From: an uncultured Collinsella sp.
GTDB lineage: Bacteria > Actinomycetota > Coriobacteriia > Coriobacteriales > Coriobacteriaceae
DNA length: 24,441 nucleotides
Direction: 5' to 3'
NCBI GenBank assembly: GCA_900543945.1
Contig: UQTN01000016.1
Span: forward strand, 1-24,441
Part shown: piece after piece, positions 1 to 7,862 of the stretch
Numbering within the stretch: the stretch's first letter is position 1
Layout: each line of letters opens with the position of its first letter
Program-made: the position numbers and the translations under genes
Notes under the pieces: model-generated
What the model was told of the DNA's origin: nothing
Database searches by the model: none
What the model saw: only the letters and a program-made list of their open reading frames with translations

Positions 1-45
1 GGGTTACTTTGGGTTTGTTTGATTTTTAATTGTTGGAGGGCTTGT

Positions 46-576
46 ATGGCGTATTTGGATCTGGCTCGTGGTCGGTATTCTTGTCGGTTGTTTGAGGATC
101 GTCCTGTGGAGCGGGCGGTGGTTGATGCTGTTATTGAGACGGGGCGTATTGCTCCTTCTGCTTGTAATAATCATCCAACCCGTGTGATGGTGTTGGATAC
201 GCCTGAGCTTCTAGAGAAGGCTGCTGATTGTCAGCCTCGGTTTGCTCGTGATGGGTCTATCTTTGGGGCTCCGCTTGTCTTCCTTATTTGCAGCGTTACC
301 GATGATGCTTGGGTGCGCCCGTATGACCAGATGAATTCCAGTGAAATCGATACGTCCATCGTGTGTGATCAGATGATGATGGAGGCCACCGAGCAGGGCC
401 TAGGAACGTGCTGGGTATGCCATTTTAAGCCTGAGGTGGCACAGGAGCAGTTCAATCTGCCCAAGGGCGTCTATCCCTATCACATGCTCGTCTGTGGCTA
501 TCCCGCCGACCACATCGCCGATCCCGAGCATCGCGAGGCCCGCACCATTCCCCTCTCCGACTTCCTCCTCAAGTAG
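46..576 (+). CDS. Nitroreductase family protein (FMN-dependent oxidoreductase)
   Basis: The 176-residue protein looks like a small nitroreductase-family flavoenzyme, which typically binds FMN and reduces a substrate with NAD(P)H; the substrate cannot be told. Residues 8-16 (RGRYSCRLF) match the N-terminal R-x-S-x-R-x-F phosphate-binding motif, and residues 36-44 (APSACNNHP) match the family's APSxxNxQP segment. The C-terminal half carries the usual GLGTCW-like stretch. The start is the ATG at 46, six bases after GGAGG at 35-39; an in-frame TTG at 19 lacks this signal. It is the only plus-strand gene and is convergent with divIVA. Oddity: 74 of its first 80 codons end in G or T, whereas 27 of its last 51 codons end in C. 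Family call fairly sure, function not. Confidence 0.85.
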   Translation: MAYLDLARGRYSCRLFEDRPVERAVVDAVIETGRIAPSACNNHPTRVMVLDTPELLEKAADCQPRFARDGSIFGAPLVFLICSVTDDAWVRPYDQMNSSEIDTSIVCDQMMMEATEQGLGTCWVCHFKPEVAQEQFNLPKGVYPYHMLVCGYPADHIADPEHREARTIPLSDFLLK

Positions 577-624
577 ATTTTTGGGACATGCCTTAAAACC
601 TACCCTTGACCGCTCACCCGTTCG

Positions 625-662
625 CCGAGTTCTGCGCCACTATGTGCAGGGCTCGGTTTTTT
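625..662 (+). terminator. Rho-independent terminator of the nitroreductase gene
   Basis: CCGAG (625-629) pairs with CTCGG (652-656) and CTGC (632-635) pairs with GCAG (646-649). The hairpin is followed directly by six T at 657-662 on the plus strand. It lies 48 bases after the stop codon of the plus-strand gene. Confidence 0.8.
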
Positions 663-687
663 ATGTTACGCACCCCGGCACAGTCAT

Positions 688-717
688 AAAAAAGGACCCG
701 CAAGCTGCGGGTCCTTT
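688..717 (-). terminator. Rho-independent terminator after divIVA
   Basis: An 11-base perfect stem, 691-701 with 707-717, has a 5-base loop (AAGCT/AGCTT). On the minus strand it is followed by a run of six T (plus-strand A at 688-693). It lies 26 bases after the divIVA stop and closes the yggS-sepF-yggT-divIVA unit. On the plus strand only three T follow the stem, so it should act mainly on minus-strand transcripts, though it could back up the terminator at 625-662. Confidence 0.9.
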
Positions 718-743
718 CTAGGCACTAAATTGTAGGCCGAATG

Positions 744-1418
744 CTAGTCCAGGTCGTCGGCAGCAAAGTTGTCGATCGGGGCAAAGGGATCGGCCACGGG
801 GACAACCGGGTCAGCGACGGGCAGCGGCTCGGCGGGAACAGTCACCGCAGGAGAAGCGGCAGAACCGACCGGCGTGGAGGCCATGAGGTCGGCCGGGAAG
901 GAGTTCTGGGCGTCGTCCATAAAGTGCTGGATGAGCTTGAGATACTCGGCCTTGAACTCCTCACGGGAAGCCTTGAGACGATCGATTTCCTCGAGCTCGG
1001 CCTGCTTTTCGGTCAGAGCCTGGCGGATAACCTCGCGGGCCTTGGCGTCAGCCTCGTTGCGGATACGCTCAGCATTCTCGTTGGCATCGTTGACGATGGT
1101 CTCAGCGGTCTGCTGGGCAGCGATCAGGGCAGCGGAAATCTGGCGCTCCTGAGCGGAGAAGTCAGGGGCGGGAGCAGCCACGGGGGCGGCGGGAACGGCT
1201 TGGGCGGTGGCATCCTGAGCCTGGGCAAGCTGAGCCTGTGCATCGGCAAGCTGCTGCTCGGTAGCAGTCAGACGACCCTTAAGGTCGACGATCTTAGCGA
1301 GCATAGCGTCAACCTCGGAGGACAGCGTCTCCAAGAAGACGTCGACCTCGGCAGGATCGTAGCCACGCTTGGCCTCAGAGAAAGTCTGAGCCTGGATGTC
1401 TGCAGGGGTAATAGCCAT
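744..1418 (-). CDS. divIVA: DivIVA-domain cell division / polarity protein
   Basis: DivIVA proteins bind negatively curved membrane at septa and poles; in actinobacteria they (Wag31) organise polar wall growth. The N-terminus (residues 1-40) has the DivIVA lipid-binding pattern, with TPADIQAQTFSEAKRGYDP followed by EVDVFLE. Coiled-coil segments follow at about 35-70 and 88-165, split by an Ala/Pro-rich linker (about 71-87), and the tail (about 178-224) is Pro/Ala/Val/Asp-rich and probably disordered. The length, 224 residues, is within the family's range. The ATG start follows AAGGAG by seven bases. It is the last gene after yggT (61-base gap), a position shared with many Gram-positive dcw clusters. 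A strong terminator follows. Confidence 0.92.
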   Translation of the reverse strand: MAITPADIQAQTFSEAKRGYDPAEVDVFLETLSSEVDAMLAKIVDLKGRLTATEQQLADAQAQLAQAQDATAQAVPAAPVAAPAPDFSAQERQISAALIAAQQTAETIVNDANENAERIRNEADAKAREVIRQALTEKQAELEEIDRLKASREEFKAEYLKLIQHFMDDAQNSFPADLMASTPVGSAASPAVTVPAEPLPVADPVVPVADPFAPIDNFAADDLD

Positions 1419-1479
1419 AACAAGTCTCCTTTTTCATCGCCTCGGCGCTACACGCCCGACGTAAGTTACAAAGTCAGTT

Positions 1480-1761
1480 CTATACGAGTATACCTATAAG
1501 AAGCTGCAGAACCAGCCTCTGCACCAACTGCAACGCAATAATCGCAACGACCGGCGAAAAATCGATACCGCCCATCGGCGGAATGAAACGACGGAACAGG
1601 TTGAGCCACGGACCGCACACGCTATCGAGCACCGCAGCAATATCCTGAAGTAAACCACCCTGCTTCATGGGAATCCACGTCATAAAGCAGTAGACGACAA
1701 TGAGCGTGGAATAGAAGTTGAACAGCGTGTTGACCAGCTGGACGATAGTGTAGATGTTGAT
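1480..1761 (-). CDS. yggT: YggT family membrane protein (YlmG), apparent ATC start
   Basis: YggT/YlmG proteins are small two-helix membrane proteins encoded beside sepF and divIVA in Gram-positives; their exact role is unsettled. The reading frame gives two hydrophobic segments: residues about 2-26 (ending VVYCFMTWIPM) and about 66-93. Between them lies the conserved-looking LNLFRRFIPPMGGIDFSPVVA. The only ATG at the N-terminal end (1681-1683) gives 67 residues and removes the first helix. Reading upstream to the in-frame stop at 1783-1785, there is no ATG, GTG or TTG. The best start is ATC at 1759-1761, six bases after GAGGAG (plus strand 1768-1773), giving 93 residues, the normal family length. 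An ATT at 1765-1767 is in frame but abuts the ribosome binding site. The coding call is sure; the start codon is inferred. Confidence 0.85.
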   Translation of the reverse strand: MNIYTIVQLVNTLFNFYSTLIVVYCFMTWIPMKQGGLLQDIAAVLDSVCGPWLNLFRRFIPPMGGIDFSPVVAIIALQLVQRLVLQLLIGILV

Positions 1762-1782
1762 GGGAATCTCCTCGTCTTGTCT

Positions 1783-2505
1783 TTACTTAAGGTAGCCGTC
1801 GGCACGAAGCTTCTTGAGATCGGAATCTTTGACCTCGCAACCGGCGGGCAGCACCATGAACACGCGGTCGCCTACCTCCTTGACCGTGGCGCCCAGACCG
1901 CAGGCAAAGCCGTAAGAGAAGTCCAAGACGCGCTTGGCAACTTCGGTGCGTACGCCCACAAAAATCAGTGCGACAGGCTGCTTGGTGCGAACGCGGCGCA
2001 CCACGGTCTCCACGTCGTCATAGCTCTCGGGGCGCAGGACATAGGCCGGCAGCTGCGGCGTAGCGTTGATGATATTGCTCGCATAGGCCGAGGCATCGCT
2101 CGGTGCAGGCGCGGGCGCAGCGGCGGCACGGGCGCGGGTGTTCTCGGCGTAGCTCGACGGCGTGTCATAGGCACCAGGACGATAACCGCTCGCAACGCTG
2201 TCCTGCGAGCGCGAAGGCGGGTTATACGTCGTGGCATGGCGGGAGTCATCGCCGACCAGCTGACCGGAGCGCGTATACACGGCAACCGACTCAGCTTCAC
2301 CGCGGCGCGTCTGGCCAAGCAGGCCGTTGCTCGGCTCGTCTTGGGTGTAGAAGCCCTCGCCCGAAGCACCGCTGTAGCCGTTGCCCTGATAACTATCGTC
2401 ATAGCCGTCATCGTAGCCGTAGTCGTCGTCCTGGCCATAACCCTGGTCGTAACCCTGCTGGCCGCCCAGGTGCATCTTATTTTTAATCTCGTCAAGGAAG
2501 CCCAT
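1783..2505 (-). CDS. sepF: SepF, FtsZ membrane anchor
   Basis: SepF tethers FtsZ filaments to the membrane and is the main anchor in bacteria without FtsA. The 240-residue protein begins MGFLDEIKNKM, matching the amphipathic N-terminal membrane helix of the family. Residues about 15-50 are a striking Tyr/Asp/Gly/Gln-rich low-complexity stretch, followed by a long disordered linker to about 140. The SepF core occupies about 145-240 (YDDVETVVRRV, QPVALIFVG, RVLDFSYGFACGLGATVKEVG, VFMVLPAG). It is longer than the roughly 150 residues of B. subtilis SepF because of the linker, as in some actinobacteria. The ATG at 2505 follows AGAGGA by eight bases; an upstream in-frame start at 2556 has no such support. 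The next gene, yggT, lies in the same frame past a single stop. Confidence 0.95.
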   Translation of the reverse strand: MGFLDEIKNKMHLGGQQGYDQGYGQDDDYGYDDGYDDSYQGNGYSGASGEGFYTQDEPSNGLLGQTRRGEAESVAVYTRSGQLVGDDSRHATTYNPPSRSQDSVASGYRPGAYDTPSSYAENTRARAAAAPAPAPSDASAYASNIINATPQLPAYVLRPESYDDVETVVRRVRTKQPVALIFVGVRTEVAKRVLDFSYGFACGLGATVKEVGDRVFMVLPAGCEVKDSDLKKLRADGYLK

Positions 2506-2565
2506 GGTTGTGTCCTCTCGCGGTTTAGTGCAGGCGCCCCGATAATCAGTGCGCACTTCAGAGCC

Positions 2566-3303
2566 TTATTTTACTGCAAACTCCGGGCTAAATACTACCC
2601 TGCCCAGGCGAACGAGCGTAGAGCCCTCCTCAAGGGCAGGCTCAAAGTCCTCGCTCATGCCGCAGGAAAGCTCAGGCAGGTTCAAATCGGGATGCGCCGC
2701 CTCCAGCTCATCCCTCAGCTCACGAAGCCCCGCAAAGGTGCGGCGTGCCACATCCTTATTCCCCCGGGGCGCCATAGTCATAAGCCCCTGTACGCAAATT
2801 CCCTCAAGTTCCGCAAGCTCACCCGCGGCGGCGCGAATCTCATCGGGCGAAAAGCCTCCCTTCGACTCCTCACCACTCACATTGACCTCGATGAGCACAC
2901 GCTGGGGGCCGGCGAGCTCGCCTGCCTCAATCTTGCGGACAGCACGGCTCGAGATCGCCTGTGCCAGATGCAGCGAACCCACCGAGTGAATCAGCTCGGC
3001 TGAGCCCAGCACCGCATTGATCTTATTGGTCTGCAGGTTGCCGATCATATCGAAGCGCACCTCGGGCAGCTCCGGATGCTCCGCCAGACCCGTGAGCTTG
3101 CGAACCAGCTCCTGCGGGCGGTTCTCGGCAAAATGGCGATACCCCGCCTGGATGGCGGCAACGGTCTCATCGACACCAACGGTCTTGGACACGGCAATGA
3201 GGCGCGCGGCGTCGTGGGGGCGGCCCGCGCGATCGAGCGCCGCATAAAAACGTTCCAGAATCTGCTCGCGGCGAGCGCGCATCAAGTCCAAATAGTTATC
3301 CAT
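2566..3303 (-). CDS. yggS: YggS family PLP-binding protein (PLPBP/YlmE)
   Basis: YggS/PLPBP proteins bind pyridoxal phosphate and help keep vitamin B6 and amino-acid pools in balance; no enzymatic activity is firmly established. The 245-residue protein is the fold-type III alanine-racemase-like barrel alone. The PLP lysine is K40 in LIAVSKTVG, and family motifs FAENRPQE, MIGNLQTNKI, LSCGMSEDFEPAL and the closing VRLGRVVFS are present. The start is the ATG at 3303, nine bases after GGAGG; the frame extends to 3387 without a supported start. It is followed after 60 bases by sepF, the usual neighbour in Gram-positive dcw clusters, and heads the downstream unit. Confidence 0.93.
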   Translation of the reverse strand: MDNYLDLMRARREQILERFYAALDRAGRPHDAARLIAVSKTVGVDETVAAIQAGYRHFAENRPQELVRKLTGLAEHPELPEVRFDMIGNLQTNKINAVLGSAELIHSVGSLHLAQAISSRAVRKIEAGELAGPQRVLIEVNVSGEESKGGFSPDEIRAAAGELAELEGICVQGLMTMAPRGNKDVARRTFAGLRELRDELEAAHPDLNLPELSCGMSEDFEPALEEGSTLVRLGRVVFSPEFAVK

Positions 3304-3353
3304 TGCCAATCGCCTCCGCTGACAGCCAAACAAGTAGTCCCATGCTAACGCAA

Positions 3354-3385
3354 GAGCGCGGTCCCGCATGTGCAAGGCCGCGCTC
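3354..3385 (-). other. Stable hairpin between phoU and yggS
   Basis: GAGCGCGG (3354-3361) and CCGCGCTC (3378-3385) form an 8-base perfect stem. A small inner GCA/TGC pair lies within the 16-base loop. On the minus strand it lies 37 bases after the phoU stop and about 50 bases before the yggS start. The following bases (TTGCGTTAGC) are only weakly T-rich, so it is an imperfect intrinsic terminator, or a hairpin protecting the 3' end of the pst-phoU message. Confidence 0.5.
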
Positions 3386-3422
3386 ACTTAGGTATTTACA
3401 ATCTTTCGACGAACGGGGTCAC

Positions 3423-4280
3423 TTACTCCTCGTCGTCCTCGCCATCGTCCTCGTCCTCAAGATGATCGAGCAGGTAGCGAAGACCCTCGCTGACCTCGTT
3501 GGCGGGCACCTTGGCAACGTAACGCGCGTCGACGGCGGGCCTCATGATAACACCCTCGCCCGAAGGCACGCGCATGCTCTCGAGCTCATCCTCGTCCACA
3601 CGGGCGATATCGCCGGCGTTCATACGCTGACCAGTCAACAGGAAGGTCAGACGGCAAGCGGCATCGATGGAAATGGAAGCGATGCGATCGAGGTAGCGCG
3701 AAACCATGATGGCGCGGCGCAGGTCGTCATAGTTGCTGTCGTCGTCCATAAAGTCGCCCGTATCCATACGGTTAAAGGTGCGGAAGAACTTCTCGTAGGC
3801 AGCGTGCACTGGCTCGTCCTCGACGGCCAGGTTGCAGATGATGGACATATCATTGGTGACGAGCGCAGAAAGCGAAGAGCCCAGCACCTGGTAGACGGCC
3901 TCAGCCTCGGCCTCAACCGTGCCGACAAGCTCCTTGGGCAGCGAGATGTCGGCCTTGATCATATGACGCGTGGCACGGCAGATCTGACGGACCTTATCGG
4001 TCATGCGCTGCAGGTTAAAGTCGACATAGATGATCGTCTGAAGCAGGCGGAAGTCGGAGGCGACCGGTGACTGCGTGGCGATCAGGTTGTAGCAGACGGC
4101 CTCCAGGTTGGCGCAGCGCGCGTCAATCGAAAGCGTGCGCTTCTTGGTCTTGGTGGCGAGCTTGCGGTCGTCGGTCACATAGGCCTTCACGGCATCGTGG
4201 AGGGCCAGATCGACGGCCTCATAGATGCTCAGCATCTCGTGACGGGCCTCGACGAGCTGACGGGAAAACAGTTTGCGCAT
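3423..4280 (-). CDS. phoU: PhoU, phosphate signalling regulator
   Basis: PhoU links the PstSCAB transporter to the PhoR sensor kinase and keeps the Pho regulon off when phosphate is plentiful. The 285-residue protein starts MRKLFSRQLVEARHEMLSIYEAVDLALHDAV and has two helical PhoU repeats. The first (about 1-110) includes DVNLQRMTDKVRQICRATRH-like metal-binding helices, here DFNLQRMTDKV. The second (about 120-215) includes DDLRRAIMVSRYLDRIASISID. A linker and a very acidic tail (DEDDGEDDEE) extend it well beyond the roughly 220 residues usual for the family. The ATG follows GGAG by six bases. It is the last gene of the pgeF-pstSCAB-phoU group, 92 bases after pstB. No phoP/phoR pair is in the window. 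Confidence 0.93.
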   Translation of the reverse strand: MRKLFSRQLVEARHEMLSIYEAVDLALHDAVKAYVTDDRKLATKTKKRTLSIDARCANLEAVCYNLIATQSPVASDFRLLQTIIYVDFNLQRMTDKVRQICRATRHMIKADISLPKELVGTVEAEAEAVYQVLGSSLSALVTNDMSIICNLAVEDEPVHAAYEKFFRTFNRMDTGDFMDDDSNYDDLRRAIMVSRYLDRIASISIDAACRLTFLLTGQRMNAGDIARVDEDELESMRVPSGEGVIMRPAVDARYVAKVPANEVSEGLRYLLDHLEDEDDGEDDEE

Positions 4281-4336
4281 GGTTCACTCCAATCAGTTGG
4301 GTGCGGTCATGCCGCCCGCACAGTGAATACGCACCG

Positions 4337-4372
4337 GACTAGGTCCGATCGGCTTGGGACTAGTCGCACCGA

Positions 4373-4374
<2 letters not shown>
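4337..4374 (-). other. Overlapping inverted repeats between pstB and phoU
   Basis: GGACTAGGTCC (4337-4347) is an 11-base hairpin with a 3-base loop. GATCGG (4347-4352) and CCGATC (4369-4374) form a larger alternative stem reaching into the pstB stop codon. Both are in the 92-base gap. No T-run follows, so this is not a classical terminator; it may stabilise or process the message. Confidence 0.4.
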
Positions 4375-5176
<802 letters not shown>

Positions 5177-5188
5177 GGGACTCCTTAA

Positions 5189-6094
5189 CTAGCGACGCTT
5201 GCGCGACAGGAAGCGCGCAAACAGGTTGAAGGCCAGAATGATCACCATCAGCAAGAGCGCGGTGCCGTAGGCTGCGTTCATGTTGATGCCATCGTTGGCA
5301 AGCAGGTACAGGTGAACCGTCATGGGGCGGCCGGAATCGAGCGGCGAAATAGGTAGATTGATGGCTTGGCCCATGGTGTAGAGCACCACCGCGGTCTCGC
5401 CAATGGCGCGGCCGATGGCGAGGACGATGCCCGTGGCAATACGGCCAAAGGCAGAAGGAAGCACGATCTTGGAGACAACCTGCCACTTGGTGGCGCCCAG
5501 GCCGTACGCGCCCCAACGGATATAGCGCGGGACGGCGCGAATGGCCTCTTCGGTGGTGCGCATGACGATGGGAAGCATCAAGAGCGCGAGCGCCAGAGCG
5601 GCCGAGACCATCGAAAGGCCCAGGCCCATGGCCTCGACAAACAAGGCGTAGCCAAACAGGCCCATAACGATGGAGGGCACCGAGGCCAAAGCGTCAGCAG
5701 CGTAGCGAATGAGCTCGACGACCTTGCCCTGCTTGGCGTACTCGGCCAGATAGACGGCTGCCAGCACAGCAATCGGCGTGCAGATAAGCATGGCGAGCGC
5801 CGTCACATAGACGGTCGAGACGATCGTGGGCCAAATTCCGCCCTCGGCGTTGACGCCCTGGGGCCAACCGAAGATAAAGTCGAGCGAGATATGCGGCAGG
5901 CCGTTAATGACCACATAGGCAATGATAGCGACAAGCACCAGCGTGGTGATGTATGCCGCGGCACGGAACACGCCAAGCATGATCTTGTTGGACAGGTCCT
6001 TGTTGATGCGGCCCTTCTTGCCATGGGAAAGGGCACGCTTGATGCGCTCGCGCGACGAGGTCGTATCGACCGTCGTGTCAACGGAATCGGACAT
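5189..6094 (-). CDS. pstA: PstA, phosphate ABC transporter permease
   Basis: PstA is one of two membrane permeases of the PstSCAB phosphate importer. The 301-residue protein has a basic cytoplasmic N-terminus (to about residue 40), then about six hydrophobic helices, the first at roughly 42-66. The ABC-permease EAA loop is visible as RWGAYGLGATKWQVVSKIVLP, coupling it to PstB. The C-terminus ends with a short basic stretch (RFLSRKRR). The ATG follows a GAGGGGG ribosome binding site that lies inside the last codons of pstC, only three bases separating the two genes. This suggests translational coupling for equal amounts of PstA and PstC. Confidence 0.96.
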   Translation of the reverse strand: MSDSVDTTVDTTSSRERIKRALSHGKKGRINKDLSNKIMLGVFRAAAYITTLVLVAIIAYVVINGLPHISLDFIFGWPQGVNAEGGIWPTIVSTVYVTALAMLICTPIAVLAAVYLAEYAKQGKVVELIRYAADALASVPSIVMGLFGYALFVEAMGLGLSMVSAALALALLMLPIVMRTTEEAIRAVPRYIRWGAYGLGATKWQVVSKIVLPSAFGRIATGIVLAIGRAIGETAVVLYTMGQAINLPISPLDSGRPMTVHLYLLANDGINMNAAYGTALLLMVIILAFNLFARFLSRKRR

Positions 6095-6097
6095 AGC

Positions 6098-7024
6098 CTA
6101 CCCCCTCTTCTTCTTGGAAATCAGACGGACGATGCCCACCAGCGTGGCGGAGATGATAAACAGGACCACGCCCATGCCGAACAGCGCCGAGCGGTGCAGA
6201 CCCGAGGAATAGCTCATGTCGAGCGCGATCTGGCTCGTGAGCGTCGAGATGGGGCTCGCAATGCTGTCGGGAATAACCGGGGCGTTACCCACGACCATGA
6301 GCACGGCCATGGTCTCGCCGATGGCACGGCCCATACCCAGCACGATGGCATCCACGATACCCAGCTTGGCGGCAGGTAGCACGACCTTATAGATGGTCTG
6401 CCACTTAGTAGCACCCATGGCATACGATGCCTCGCGAATACCCATGGGAATGGAATTGAGGGCATCGATGGTGAGCGTGGTGATGGTAGGGACGATCATG
6501 GTGGCAAGCACGAACCACGCCGTCAGCGCACCAAAACCAAGACCACCGGTCAGTTGCGCGATAAACGGACGGATGATGATCATGCCAAAGAAGCCATAGA
6601 TGATAGAAGGGATGCCGGCCAACAGGTCAACGGCAGGGCTGATGAGCTTGCGCACGCGCTTGCCGGCGATCTCGACCAGATACACGGCCGTGCCCACGCC
6701 TAGGGGCACACCCATGGCGAGCGCACCGACGGTCACCAGACCCGAGCCGGCAAGCAGCGACACGATGCCGTAGTGGCCCTCAGAGGGCGCCCACGTAAAG
6801 CTAAAGAAGTCCGCCAGACCGATGTCGGTAAAGACGGGCAGCGCCGAGTACGTGGTAAAGACAAAAATCAGGATGACGGTAACAACCGCCAAGAACGCGC
6901 AGGCAAAGAAAATCCACTGCAGCGCCTTCTCCTTGATATAGGTGCTGCGCGATACGAGCGCCAGCTCGCGCTTCTTGGGCGCCTGAGCATTCTGCTCAGT
7001 CTGGGAGTTTTCCCGTGCTTCCAT
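6098..7024 (-). CDS. pstC: PstC, phosphate ABC transporter permease
   Basis: PstC pairs with PstA to form the phosphate channel. The 308-residue protein has a hydrophilic N-terminus (about 35 residues), about six membrane helices and the EAA loop ASYAMGATKWQTIYKVVLPA. The following VLGMGRAIGETMAVLMVVGN is strongly conserved in PstC. The start chosen is the ATG at 7024, eight bases after GGGGAG; an in-frame GTG at 7033 lies right on that site and is less likely. The pstS stop codon ends one base before this ATG, so the pair should be translationally coupled. A basic C-terminus (SKKKRG) fits the positive-inside rule. Confidence 0.96.
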   Translation of the reverse strand: MEARENSQTEQNAQAPKKRELALVSRSTYIKEKALQWIFFACAFLAVVTVILIFVFTTYSALPVFTDIGLADFFSFTWAPSEGHYGIVSLLAGSGLVTVGALAMGVPLGVGTAVYLVEIAGKRVRKLISPAVDLLAGIPSIIYGFFGMIIIRPFIAQLTGGLGFGALTAWFVLATMIVPTITTLTIDALNSIPMGIREASYAMGATKWQTIYKVVLPAAKLGIVDAIVLGMGRAIGETMAVLMVVGNAPVIPDSIASPISTLTSQIALDMSYSSGLHRSALFGMGVVLFIISATLVGIVRLISKKKRG

Positions 7025-7025
7025 G

Positions 7026-7862
7026 CTACTCACTCCCCTTCTCGTCGTTGGTGACGGGAATAAAGCCCGCCTCGCGAATCTGCTTGTCCATCTTTTCGGA
7101 CGTCACGTAGTCGATGTAATCCTGCGCCTGCTGCGAAGGCGCACCCTTCACAAAGAAGTAAAGGTCGCGCGAGATGGGATAGCCGCCACTCGCGACCGTC
7201 TTCTCGGACGCCTCAACATGATTGACCGAGACGGCCTTGACCGAGGTCTTGGCGTTGAGGCCATCGACGAAGCCCAGCGAAATGTAGCCGATAGCCCCGC
7301 GCGAACGAGATACCACGTCGCGCACCTGGCCCGTGCCCGAAAGAACGGCGGAGCGGCGATCGAACGGGGTGCCGTCCATCACGATGGTGCGGAAGGCTTC
7401 ACGCGTGCCAGACGCCTCATCTCGGTTGATAACCTGAATCCTCAGGTCCTCGCCACCGACTTCTTTCCAGTTGGTGATCTTGCCGGCATAGATATCGCGG
7501 AGCTGCTCGGTCGAGAGGTTATCGACGGGGTTGTCTTCGTTCACGATGACCGCGATACCGTCGTGGGCAATGACGATGGGAGTCAGGCCCAGATCCTGTT
7601 CGTCGGCATTGAGTCCACGGGAGGAGCTGGCGATATCGGCCGTGCCAGCGCTGACGGCTTCGATGCCAGCGGAAGAGCCCAAACCGGAAACGAGCACGTC
7701 GATGCCGGTCTCCTCCTTAAAGCCCTCTGCCGCAATTTCGGCGATAGGAAGGCAGGTCGTGGAGCCGGCCACGGTAATGGAAGAGGCAGAAGATCCCGAA
7801 GAACAGGCGCACAGCGTAAGCGTAAGCACAGCGGCGCTCAGGACCGATACGATCTTTCTCAT
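7026..7862 (-). CDS. pstS: PstS, phosphate-binding lipoprotein
   Basis: PstS captures phosphate outside the membrane and hands it to PstC/PstA. The 278-residue protein has a lipoprotein signal peptide: basic MRK, a hydrophobic core, and a lipobox LCAC with the lipidated cysteine at residue 20. The Ser/Gly linker after it is typical. The mature part has PstS phosphate-binding signatures: VAGSTTCLPIAE, ADIASSSRGL, and INRDEASGTREAF, whose Ser/Arg/Asp/Thr residues contact phosphate in the family. The ATG overlaps the pgeF stop as ATGA. No good ribosome binding site precedes it, so translation probably depends on ribosomes finishing pgeF. This is unusual, because pstS normally heads its operon and is its most expressed gene. 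Confidence 0.96.
   Translation of the reverse strand: MRKIVSVLSAAVLTLTLCACSSGSSASSITVAGSTTCLPIAEIAAEGFKEETGIDVLVSGLGSSAGIEAVSAGTADIASSSRGLNADEQDLGLTPIVIAHDGIAVIVNEDNPVDNLSTEQLRDIYAGKITNWKEVGGEDLRIQVINRDEASGTREAFRTIVMDGTPFDRRSAVLSGTGQVRDVVSRSRGAIGYISLGFVDGLNAKTSVKAVSVNHVEASEKTVASGGYPISRDLYFFVKGAPSQQAQDYIDYVTSEKMDKQIREAGFIPVTNDEKGSE

Noticed and set aside
691..717. The same hairpin as a main terminator for the plus-strand nitroreductase
   Set aside because: Only three T follow it on that strand, and the plus-strand gene already has a better terminator at 625-662. It is assigned mainly to divIVA.
1481..1492. TATAC-GA-GTATA palindrome at the yggT stop, as a divIVA promoter or operator
   Set aside because: It gives a TATACT -10-like box, but no -35 hexamer is found 16-18 bases upstream, and the palindrome is short. 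Not strong enough to report.
1480..1683. Short 67-residue version of YggT starting at the ATG
   Set aside because: It would lack the first conserved membrane helix, which is encoded intact just upstream with a good ribosome binding site; the longer reading is preferred.
1777..3003. 408-codon plus-strand frame with a hydrophobic Val/Ile/Ala-rich segment, suggesting a membrane protein
   Set aside because: The hydrophobic run is the antisense of the Tyr/Asp-rich stretch of sepF. The frame spans the sepF-yggS junction and has no family features.
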